The notes under the pieces are model-generated. The model searched no databases and was not told the DNA's origin. It was given only the letters and a program-made list of their open reading frames with translations. The translations under genes were made by a program, and so were the position numbers. From the NCBI RefSeq assembly GCF_022436705.1, contig NZ_JAKUHT010000003.1, positions 248,001 through 312,000 on the forward strand: a stretch of DNA of 64,000 bases. Reading direction: 5' to 3'. Shown here one piece after another: positions 33,817 to 41,241 of this stretch (position 1 is the first letter of the stretch; each line of letters opens with the position of its first letter). Source of the stretch: Nocardioides sp. CFH 31398 (GTDB taxonomy: Bacteria > Actinomycetota > Actinomycetes > Propionibacteriales > Nocardioidaceae).

Positions 33817-35325
33817 ATGGGTGTCCGTCGTGTGCTCGCAGGGCTCGGGTCCGCAGCACTGGCCGTGGGGTTGGCGTCGGTGCCGGCCTCCGCGGCCGCA
33901 CCAGCCAGCACCATCATCACCGGCGCCGGCACGGCCGCGGCGCCCGGCGCCGTGGCGGCCGAGCCGCGGGCCCGCGCGGCCACGCTGAAGCAGCGCATCG
34001 CGGCGCTGCCGGGCGTCGTCTCGGTCGAGAGGGCCGAGGTGCCGGCGCCGTACCGGTTCTTCCTCATCGGCTTCACCCAGCCCGTCGACCACACCCGGCC
34101 CGACGGCCCGACGTTCACCCAGCGACTGACGCTGCTGCACCGGGACACCTCGCGGCCGATGGTGATGTCGACGTCGGGCTACAACGTCTCCACCAGCCCG
34201 GGCCGCAGCGAGCCCACGCGGATCCTGGACGCCAACCAGCTGAGCATGGAGTACCGGTTCTTCGAGCCCTCGCGACCGGCGCGGCCGAACTGGCCGCGAC
34301 AGCTCACCATCGAGCAGGCCGCCACCGACCAGCACGAGGTCATCGAGTCCTTCCAGCGGCTCTACCGGAAGCGGTGGATCACCACCGGCGGGTCCAAGGG
34401 CGGCATGACCGCGACGTACCACCGCCGCTTCTTCCCGGACGACGTCGACGGGTCCGTGCCGTACGTCGCGCCGAACGACGTCGTCGACCGTCAGGACGTC
34501 TACAACCGCTTCCTCGGCCGGGTCGGTGACTCGCAGGCCTGCCGCGACGCCATCACCGAGGCGCAGCGCCGCGTGCTGGGCGTCGGTCGCGACTACTTCC
34601 TCGGCCGGGCGCTGGCCACCGCGCAGGAGCAGGGGCTGACCTGGGACATCGTCGGCAACCCCGAGATGGGCTGGGAGGCCGGCGTCGTGGACGCCTACTT
34701 CGCGTTCTGGCAGTACCAGAGCCAGGACGACTGCGCCGACGTCCCGACCGCGGAGACCCCGGACCCCGAGGTCTACGACTGGTTCGACCGCATCGTCGGG
34801 ATGACGGTCTACGCCGACCAGTCGATCGAGCGGTTCGTGCCGTACTACTACCAGGCCTCGTACCAGCTGGGCGCCCCTCACCCGTACGAGAACCGCATCC
34901 GCGACCTGCTCGAGTTCCCCGGCGCGGACGTCGCCCCGACCTTCGTGCCGGCCGAGCTGAAGCCGATCACCTTCGACGACTCCGCCATGCCGGACGTCGA
35001 CCGCTGGGTGCGCACCGAGTCCGAGCGGATGCTCTACGTCTACGGCAGCAACGACCCGTGGAGCGCCGAGCCGTTCCGCTGCGGCAGCGACGGCAAGGCC
35101 CGCGAGTGCCTGCGGATGTACGTCGCCGGCGGCAACCACGGCGCCTCCATCGCGGGCCTCGCGCGGCCGGACCAGCAGGTCGCGACCACCCGGCTGATGC
35201 GCTGGGCGGGCCTCGGCCCCGACGACCCGGCCCGCCTCGCCGTCGAGCGGAACGGCGTCCCGGAGCGCGAGGGCGCGATCGACCGTCCCGAGCAGCGTCG
35301 GCTCGGGGCCGTCCGCCCCGGCTGA
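33817..35325 (+). CDS. Secreted peptidase S37 (tripeptidyl aminopeptidase type)
   Basis: The 502-residue protein has a signal peptide (residues 1 to about 28, MGVRRVLAGLGSAALAVGLA ...) and a serine hydrolase domain of the Streptomyces PS-10 peptidase family. The nucleophile is S193 in ITTGGSKGGMTATYHRRFF. YVYGSNDPWSAEPF and YVAGGNHGASIA near the end supply the Asp and His. It removes tripeptides from protein N-termini outside the cell. The start is clear: GGGAGGT four bases before the ATG, and TAGGTT (33779-33784) as a -10 giving a leader of about 26 bases. A strong hairpin follows the gene. Confidence 0.92.
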   Translation: MGVRRVLAGLGSAALAVGLASVPASAAAPASTIITGAGTAAAPGAVAAEPRARAATLKQRIAALPGVVSVERAEVPAPYRFFLIGFTQPVDHTRPDGPTFTQRLTLLHRDTSRPMVMSTSGYNVSTSPGRSEPTRILDANQLSMEYRFFEPSRPARPNWPRQLTIEQAATDQHEVIESFQRLYRKRWITTGGSKGGMTATYHRRFFPDDVDGSVPYVAPNDVVDRQDVYNRFLGRVGDSQACRDAITEAQRRVLGVGRDYFLGRALATAQEQGLTWDIVGNPEMGWEAGVVDAYFAFWQYQSQDDCADVPTAETPDPEVYDWFDRIVGMTVYADQSIERFVPYYYQASYQLGAPHPYENRIRDLLEFPGADVAPTFVPAELKPITFDDSAMPDVDRWVRTESERMLYVYGSNDPWSAEPFRCGSDGKARECLRMYVAGGNHGASIAGLARPDQQVATTRLMRWAGLGPDDPARLAVERNGVPEREGAIDRPEQRRLGAVRPG

Positions 35326-35347
35326 GGCCCGGCACACCGCACCGGCC

Positions 35348-35373
35348 GCCCCGGGGTGATCACACCCCGGGGC
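35348..35373 (+). terminator. Strong hairpin after the peptidase S37 gene
   Basis: An 11-bp perfect stem (GCCCCGGGGTG pairing with CACCCCGGGGC) closes a four-base loop, 23 bases after the stop. There is no T-run, as is common in high-GC actinobacteria. Confidence 0.7.
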
Positions 35374-35407
35374 GACTGGTGTGCCCAGAGCCGGGACACT
35401 GGGGGGC

Positions 35408-36736
35408 GTGGACGTCGAGACCCTGTGGAACGCGCTGCTGGTGCTGCTGTTCGTGCTGGTCGGAGGTGTCTTCGCCGGGACCGAGATCGCGCTGATCTCG
35501 CTGCGCTCCAGCCAGGTCGACACCATGGCCGAGCAGGGCGGCCGCGCGGCCCGCGTCGCGAAGGTCGCGCGGGACCCCAACCGGTTCCTCTCCGCGGTGC
35601 AGATCGGCGTCACCGTCGCGGGGTTCTTCTCCGCCGCATTCGGCGCGTCGACGCTCGCCCCGGACTTCGTCTTCCTGTTCACCGGCCTGGGGCTGTCCGA
35701 GGGTGTCGCCGGCACGGTCTCGCTGGTGTTCTGCACGCTGGTGGTCTCGTACTTCTCGCTGGTGCTCGGCGAGCTGGTGCCGAAGCGGATCGCCCTGCAG
35801 AACTCCGAGGGCCTGTCCCTCGTCGTCACTCCGCCGCTCGACCGCTTCGCGAAGGTGATGCGCCCGGTCATCTGGCTGCTGTCGAAGTCGACCAACCTGG
35901 TCCTGCGGCTCCTCGGCCAGGACCCGAACGCCGTCGAGGACGACATCTCCGAGGAGGAGCTGCGCCGCCAGATCGCCCAGCTCGAGGACCTGCCCCAGCA
36001 GGAGCGGGAGATGCTCGACGACGTCTTCGAGGCCGGTGAGCGGATCGTCCGCGAGGTCATGACGCCCCGCCCGCGCGTGACGACGCTGACCGCCGACCTC
36101 ACGGTCGCCGACGTCGTGACGACGATGAAGGAGAAGCCCTACTCCCGCTACCCGGTCACCGGGGACTCGGTGGACGACGTCCGCGGCTACCTGCACGCCC
36201 GCGACCTGCTGGGGGTCGACGGGGAGCAGCCGATCAGCGAGCTTCTGCGCGACCTGCCCGGCGTCCCCGACACCAACAAGGTCCTCCCGACCCTCTCCGA
36301 GCTGCGCGCCGTCGGCGCCCACCTGGCCGTGGTCGTCGACGAGCACGGCGGCTTCGCGGGCATCGTGACCCTCGAGGACCTCGTGGAGGAGCTGGTCGGG
36401 GAGATCCAGGACGAGTACGACTCCCCCGCGCCCGAGGTGGTCATCGAGGCCGGGGACGCCCGCCTGGTCGACGCCGGGCTCACCATCGAGGAGTTCGCCG
36501 AGCACACCGGCGTCGAGCTGGCGGACGGCGACTACGAGACCGTCGGCGGGTACGTCGCCCAGCGGCTGGGCCGCCTCGCCGCCCGCGGCGACGTCGTCCC
36601 CGCCGACGACCACGAGCTCGTCGTCACCGCCATGGACGGGCGCCGCGTCGCCCAGGTCGCCCTGCGCGAGGCCGGGGACGACGACGCCGTGTCGCAGACC
36701 GACGCGGCCTCGGGCGAGGCCGCCGCCACCCCGTGA
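35408..36736 (+). CDS. CNNM/CorC-type membrane protein with CBS domains
   Basis: The 442-residue protein has an N-terminal DUF21 membrane domain (about 1-190, with [20 protein letters not shown] and [15 protein letters not shown]), a pair of CBS domains (about 210-330, [10 protein letters not shown] ... [29 protein letters not shown]) and a CorC_HlyC transporter-associated domain (about 345-425). Members move or sense magnesium; 'hemolysin' labels are historical. GTG at 35408 is supported by GACACT seven bases upstream. The tail after 425 is acidic and variable. Confidence 0.93.
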   Translation: MDVETLWNALLVLLFVLVGGVFAGTEIALISLRSSQVDTMAEQGGRAARVAKVARDPNRFLSAVQIGVTVAGFFSAAFGASTLAPDFVFLFTGLGLSEGVAGTVSLVFCTLVVSYFSLVLGELVPKRIALQNSEGLSLVVTPPLDRFAKVMRPVIWLLSKSTNLVLRLLGQDPNAVEDDISEEELRRQIAQLEDLPQQEREMLDDVFEAGERIVREVMTPRPRVTTLTADLTVADVVTTMKEKPYSRYPVTGDSVDDVRGYLHARDLLGVDGEQPISELLRDLPGVPDTNKVLPTLSELRAVGAHLAVVVDEHGGFAGIVTLEDLVEELVGEIQDEYDSPAPEVVIEAGDARLVDAGLTIEEFAEHTGVELADGDYETVGGYVAQRLGRLAARGDVVPADDHELVVTAMDGRRVAQVALREAGDDDAVSQTDAASGEAAATP

Positions 36737-36829
36737 CCCGCCGGGCCCCGGGTGACCGGCCGGCGGGACGCCGGGACGCCGGGCCGCGGACGGACGGAAC
36801 AGTGGGTCCGTCGGGCGCGTTGCGCCGGG

Positions 36830-37957
36830 ATGACGAACACCCCCACGACCCGCCCGACCGACCTCGGTGACGACGAGGCCACCGCCCTCGTCGTCGGTGC
36901 CACCGGCATCGCCGGCCGCGCCCTCTCGCACCGGCTGGTCGACGAGGGCTGGCGGGTGCTGGGGCTGTCGCGCCGCAGCGCCTCCGACGTGAAGGGCGTC
37001 GAGCCCGTCCTGGCCGACCTGACGGACGCCGACGCGCTCGCGGAGGCCCTGCGCGGGCACCGCCCCACGCACGTGTTCCTCACCGCCTGGGCCAAGCAGG
37101 AGACCGAGGAGGAGAACATCGCCGTCAACGGGGCGATGGTCCGCGACGTCCTCGCCGCCGTCCGGGACGCCGCCTCGGTGCGCCACGTCGCGCTGGTCAC
37201 CGGGCTCAAGCACTACCTCGGCCCGTTCGAGGCGTACGGCGAGGGCGAGATCCCGGACACGCCGTTCCACGAGGACGAGGAGCGGTTGCCCTACCCGAAC
37301 TTCTACTACGCGCAGGAGGACGAGCTGTTCGCCGCCGCCGAGCGGGACGGCTTCACCTGGAGCGTCCACCGCGCGCACACGATGGTCGGGCACGCGGTCG
37401 GCAACGCGATGAACATCGCGCAGACGCTCGCGGCGTACGCCGCCATCTGCCGCGAGACCGGCCGCCCGTTCACCTTCCCCGGCTCCGCGACGCAGTGGGA
37501 CGGCCTGACCGACGTGACCAGCGCCGACCTGCTCGCCGACCAGCTCGTCTGGGCCGCGACCACGCCCGCCGCCGCGGACACCGCGTTCAACACCGCGAAC
37601 GGCGACGTCTTCCGGTGGCGCTGGCTGTGGCCCCGCCTCGCCGACGCGCTCGGCGTGACCCCGGAGGGCTTCGAGGACGAGCCGCGCCCCCTGGAGGAGC
37701 AGGTGGCGGGCGCCGCCGAGCCGTGGGGGGACACGTGGCGCGCCCTCGCCGAGCGTGAGGGCCTCGCCGAGCCCGACCTCGACCGCGTCGCGTCGTGGTG
37801 GCACACCGACGGCGACCTCGGCCGCGACATGGAGTGCCTCACCGACCAGACCCGCGGCCGCTCCGCCGGCTGGGTCGGCTACCGCTCGACGCTCGACTCG
37901 TTCCTGGACACCTTCGCCGAGCTGGAGCGGCTGCGGGTCGTCCCGGCCGCCCGCTGA
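36830..37957 (+). CDS. PRISE-like NAD(P)-dependent reductase
   Basis: The 375-residue protein is an atypical short-chain dehydrogenase. The cofactor loop is GATGIAGRALSHRL (about 23-36) and LGLSRRS follows. The usual YxxxK is replaced by the PRISE pattern NFYYAQEDELFAAAERDGF (about 160-180), with the single catalytic tyrosine within NFYY. VTGLKHYLGPFEAYG gives the conserved lysine. Plant relatives are progesterone 5-beta-reductase and iridoid synthase, which reduce enones with NADPH. Bacterial relatives are uncharacterised enone reductases. No Shine-Dalgarno site or -10 is obvious at the ATG. A set of 8-bp CGGGACGC-like repeats lies upstream (about 36768-36786). Confidence 0.9.
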   Translation: MTNTPTTRPTDLGDDEATALVVGATGIAGRALSHRLVDEGWRVLGLSRRSASDVKGVEPVLADLTDADALAEALRGHRPTHVFLTAWAKQETEEENIAVNGAMVRDVLAAVRDAASVRHVALVTGLKHYLGPFEAYGEGEIPDTPFHEDEERLPYPNFYYAQEDELFAAAERDGFTWSVHRAHTMVGHAVGNAMNIAQTLAAYAAICRETGRPFTFPGSATQWDGLTDVTSADLLADQLVWAATTPAAADTAFNTANGDVFRWRWLWPRLADALGVTPEGFEDEPRPLEEQVAGAAEPWGDTWRALAEREGLAEPDLDRVASWWHTDGDLGRDMECLTDQTRGRSAGWVGYRSTLDSFLDTFAELERLRVVPAAR

Positions 37958-37967
37958 CCGGCGGGCG

Positions 37968-38006
37968 CCGGTCAGCGGCGCCGGGCAGCGGCGCCGGGCA
38001 GCGGCG
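37968..38006. repeat. Tandem 13-bp repeat, three units
   Basis: CCGGKCAGCGGCG occurs three times in a row (37968, 37981, 37994), then CCGGTCA runs into the stop codon of the convergent M13 gene. It lies between two gene ends and probably arose by replication slippage. Confidence 0.8.
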
Positions 38007-38010
38007 CCGG

Positions 38011-39987
38011 TCACCAGATCCGGACGCGGTCCTCGGGGTCGAGCCACAGGCCGTCGCCGGGGACCGTGCCGAACGCCGTGTGGAACTCGTCGAGGTTCCG
38101 CACGATGTTGGCGCGGAACTCCGGCGGGCTGTGGGGGTCGATGGTCAGGTACTGCCGCTCCTGCTGCTCGCGGCGCTTCGTGCGCCACACGTAGGCCCAG
38201 TTCATGAACAGCCGCTGCGAGCCGGTCAGCCCGTCGCGCTCGGGCACGTCCTGGCCCTCGATCGAGATCCGGTACGCGTGGTGACCGATCGTCAGCCCGC
38301 CGAGGTCGCCGATGTTCTCGCCGACGGTCAGCGAGCCGTTGACCCGCTCGCCGGGCAGGTTCCGGGGGCTGAACCCGTCGTACTGGTCGATGAGCATCTT
38401 GCTGCGGACCTCGAAGGCGGCCTTGTCGTCCGGCGTCCACCAGTCGTCGAGGTTGCCCGCGCCGTCGTACTGCGCGCCCTGGTCGTCGAACCCGTGCCCG
38501 ATCTCGTGACCGATGACGGCGCCGATCCCGCCGTAGTTCTCGGCCGGGTCGGCGTCGGGGTCGAAGAACGGCTTCTGCAGGATCCCGGCGGGGAAGCAGA
38601 TCTCGTTGGTGCCGGGGTTGTAGTAGGCGTTGACCGTCTGCGGGAGCATGAACCACTCGTCGCGGTCGACCGGAGCGCCCAGCTTGGCGAGCTGGCGGTC
38701 GGTCTCGAACGCGGCCGCCGCGGCGGCGTTGCCGTAGAGGTCGCCGGCGTCGACGCGCAGCGCGGAGTAGTCGCGGAACTCGTCGGGGTAGCCGATCTTG
38801 GGGCGGAAGGTGCCGAGCTTGTCGTAGGCCCGCTGCTTGGTCTCCTCGGTCATCCAGTCGAGGGCCGCGATGGAGCGGCGGTAGGCCTCGAGGAGGTTGG
38901 CGACCAGGTCGTCCATCAGCTGCTTGGAGCGCGGCGGGAAGTGGCGGGCGACGTACTCGCGTCCCACGGCCTCGCCGATGGTGCCCTCGACGAACGACAC
39001 CGCACGCTTCCACCGCTCGCGCAGCTGCGGGGTGCCGGACAGGGTCCGGCCGTAGAAGTCGAAGTTGGTCTCGACCATCTCGTCGGTGAGGTACGGCGCC
39101 CCGGAGCGGGCGACGCGCAGGAGCATCCAGGCCCGCCACGGCTCGACGTCGCCGTCGGGCCCCCCGAGGAGCTCGGACAGGTGGGCGAAGAACGACGGCT
39201 GGCGGACGATTACCTCGCGCAGGACGACGTCCGCACCGACGACGGTGCCGCCGAGGTTGGTGGCGTAGACGTCCCAGTCGAACGCCGGGCAGAGCCCGCG
39301 CAGCTCGTCGGCGGAGAGCAGGTTGTAGGTCTTCTGGACGTCGCGGGTCTCCGCGCGCTCCCAGTGGCCCTCGGCCAGGCGCGTCTCGAGCGCCAGGACC
39401 TCCTGCGCCCCCGCGGCGGGGTCGGCGTGACCGACCAGCGACAGCATCCGCTCGACGTACGCGCGGTAGGCCTCGCGGGTCTCCGCGAACTTCTCCTCGC
39501 GGTAGTACGACTCGTCCGGCAGGCCGAGACCGCCCTGCCCGAGGTGGAACAGGTAGCGGTCGGAGTCGCGGGCATCCGTGGTGACGTAGGAGCCGAACAT
39601 CCCGTAGCCGCCGAGCCGCTCGAACTCCCCGAGGAACGCGGCGAGGTCCCGGACGTCGCGCAGGCCGGCGACCGCGTCGAGCAGCGGCTGCAGCGGCGTG
39701 GTGCCGAGGGCGGCGATGCGCTCGGTGTCCATGAAGGAGGAGTACAGGGCGTTGATCTTGGCGCCGTCGGCGTCCAGCGTCGCGGGGTCGCGCCCGGCGA
39801 GGTCGGTGATGATGTCGCGCACCCGCTGCTCGGCGGTGTCGGCCAGCTCGACGAACGGGCCCCAGCTGGAGCGGTCGTCGGGGATCGGGGTCTCACGCAG
39901 CCAGGTGCCGTTGACGTGGCCGAACAGGTCGTCCTGCGGCCGGACGTCGAGGTCCATGCCCGGGCGGGCGTCGTCGAGGATCGTCAC
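38011..39987 (-). CDS. M13 family (neprilysin-like) zinc metallopeptidase
   Basis: The 658-residue enzyme has the zinc site HEIGHGFDDQG (about 490) with two His and the catalytic Glu, the third ligand in VGENIGDLGG (about 550), and the substrate-binding NAYYNPGTNEICFPAGIL (about 435-453). It cleaves oligopeptides. There is no signal peptide or membrane helix, unlike animal neprilysins, so it is cytosolic. GTG at 39987 is preferred: TAGGCT (39995-40000) is exactly seven bases upstream. The GTG two codons earlier (39993) is too close to that hexamer. Confidence 0.94.
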   Translation of the reverse strand: MTILDDARPGMDLDVRPQDDLFGHVNGTWLRETPIPDDRSSWGPFVELADTAEQRVRDIITDLAGRDPATLDADGAKINALYSSFMDTERIAALGTTPLQPLLDAVAGLRDVRDLAAFLGEFERLGGYGMFGSYVTTDARDSDRYLFHLGQGGLGLPDESYYREEKFAETREAYRAYVERMLSLVGHADPAAGAQEVLALETRLAEGHWERAETRDVQKTYNLLSADELRGLCPAFDWDVYATNLGGTVVGADVVLREVIVRQPSFFAHLSELLGGPDGDVEPWRAWMLLRVARSGAPYLTDEMVETNFDFYGRTLSGTPQLRERWKRAVSFVEGTIGEAVGREYVARHFPPRSKQLMDDLVANLLEAYRRSIAALDWMTEETKQRAYDKLGTFRPKIGYPDEFRDYSALRVDAGDLYGNAAAAAAFETDRQLAKLGAPVDRDEWFMLPQTVNAYYNPGTNEICFPAGILQKPFFDPDADPAENYGGIGAVIGHEIGHGFDDQGAQYDGAGNLDDWWTPDDKAAFEVRSKMLIDQYDGFSPRNLPGERVNGSLTVGENIGDLGGLTIGHHAYRISIEGQDVPERDGLTGSQRLFMNWAYVWRTKRREQQERQYLTIDPHSPPEFRANIVRNLDEFHTAFGTVPGDGLWLDPEDRVRIW

Positions 39988-40070
39988 GCGCACGAGCCTA
40001 CGCAGGACGCGGCGCAGGGCGCGTCACGACGCCGGATCGTGACTCAGACGAGCGTGCGACGACCTCCCCG

Positions 40071-40394
40071 GTGACCCGCTCCCGCGCAGGCGGCGTGGCA
40101 GGGCTTCGCCCGGATCCACGCGGAGTGGTGCAGGCCTGCACCCGCCCGGTGGACGGCGGCTCCCGGATCGAGGTCCGCGTCCGCCTGGACAACCGTCGGG
40201 CCGCCCACACCCACCTCGGTGGCGCCTCCGCCCCCGACGGCCGGTCGCGGAGCTTCCGGGTGGCGGCCGGGCGGGTGTCCGGCGTGAGGTCGCTCGTCGT
40301 CAGCCGCTCCGCCCTCGTGACGATGGGCATCGGCGAGACCGACGGCCAGGGCCTCGGTGACAGCTGCCCGGCCCGCGACATCGCCCGCTGCTGA
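40071..40394 (+). CDS. Possible small protein or remnant, unknown
   Basis: The 107-codon frame shows the strong G/C third-position bias of real genes from about 40125 onward (VVQACTRPVDGGSRIEVRVR ...), but not clearly before. No signal peptide, domain or ribosome-binding site is visible, and no TANNNT-like hexamer stands at the right distance. The sequence looks like beta-strand-rich material from a secreted protein (RVRLDNRRAAHTHLGG; two cysteines in the last 15 residues). I think it more likely to be the 3' remnant of a decayed gene than a complete one. If it is not a gene, the 39988-40433 interval is otherwise empty. Confidence 0.4.
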   Translation: MTRSRAGGVAGLRPDPRGVVQACTRPVDGGSRIEVRVRLDNRRAAHTHLGGASAPDGRSRSFRVAAGRVSGVRSLVVSRSALVTMGIGETDGQGLGDSCPARDIARC

Positions 40395-40433
40395 GCCGGG
40401 CGGGGCCGCCGCACAGGCGCTACCGTCACGCGG

Positions 40434-41156
40434 GTGACGACCTCCCCCCGGACCTCGTACGGCGCCTGGCTCGACCTCGACTCCGTCCTCGCGGCGGAGG
40501 CCCTCGCCGTCTCCGGCTTCGACTGGGTGGCGATCGACCTGCAGCACGGCGAGGCGTCGCGCTCGTCGGTCCTCGCCCTCCTCGCGGCCGTGCAGGGCCG
40601 CGGCGCCCAGGCGTGGGTCCGGGTGCACGCCGACGACCTCACGACGGCCGCCTGGTGCCTCGACATGGGCGCCGACGTGGTCGTCGTCCCGCAGGTCTCG
40701 TCGGCCGCCGAGGCGGCCGCGGCCGTCGCCGCCTCCCGCTACGCCCCCGACGGACACCGGTCCTGGGGTCCCGCCCGCGCCGCCCTGCGCCCCGCCGGCA
40801 CGCCCGCCCAGCGCCTGGTGGTCATGATCGAGGACGTCGCGGCCGTCGAGGACGCCGACGCCATCTGCGCCACGCCCGGCCTGGGCGGCGTGCTCGTCGG
40901 CCCCGCCGACCTCACCGTCTCCCTCGGCGGCCGCGTGCCCGACGACCTCACCTCCGACCGCACGCTCGACGCCACCCGGCGCGTCGTCGAGGCCGCGTCC
41001 GCGCACGGCCTCGCGGTGGCGGCGTACGCCGGCGACGGGCGCCTCGTCCCCGCCTGGCGCGGCCTCGGCATCGACACCATCGCGCTGGCCTGCGACTCCG
41101 GCATGGTCGCCGCCGCCGGAGCGGCGCGGCTCGCGGCCGCGCGCGAGGTGGGCTGA
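40434..41156 (+). CDS. HpcH/HpaI family aldolase
   Basis: The 240-residue protein is a class II, metal-dependent aldolase of the HpcH type. Motifs: WVAIDLQHGEAS (about 30-41) with the catalytic His, WVRVHADD (about 62), ADVVVVPQVSSAAEAAAAVAASRYAPDGHRSWGPARA (about 80-117) and LGGVLVGPADLTVSLGG (about 150). VMIEDVAAVED supplies the metal-binding glutamate. It makes or splits 2-keto acids with an aldehyde. TACCGT stands seven bases before the GTG at 40434. The last 12 bases, including the stop, are duplicated directly after the gene. Confidence 0.92.
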   Translation: MTTSPRTSYGAWLDLDSVLAAEALAVSGFDWVAIDLQHGEASRSSVLALLAAVQGRGAQAWVRVHADDLTTAAWCLDMGADVVVVPQVSSAAEAAAAVAASRYAPDGHRSWGPARAALRPAGTPAQRLVVMIEDVAAVEDADAICATPGLGGVLVGPADLTVSLGGRVPDDLTSDRTLDATRRVVEAASAHGLAVAAYAGDGRLVPAWRGLGIDTIALACDSGMVAAAGAARLAAAREVG

Positions 41157-41168
41157 GAGGTGGGCTGA
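41145..41168. repeat. 12-bp tandem duplication at a gene end
   Basis: GAGGTGGGCTGA occurs twice in a row. The first copy holds the stop codon of the aldolase gene, the second follows immediately and gives a second in-frame TGA. Confidence 0.85.
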
Positions 41169-41241
41169 GACCTCCCCGGGCGCTCCTCGGCGGCCCTATC
41201 CTGCAGACCTCGCCCGGGAGTGGTCGGACACAGGGGGCGGC

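Noticed and set aside
32506..36102. 1198-codon minus-strand open frame opposite the membrane proteins and peptidase S37
   Set aside because: The opposite strand has signal peptides, catalytic motifs and proper starts; this frame has none.
35360..39139. 1259-codon minus-strand open frame
   Set aside because: Its first part mirrors the M13 gene in a shifted frame and the rest is antisense to the CorC-type and PRISE genes.
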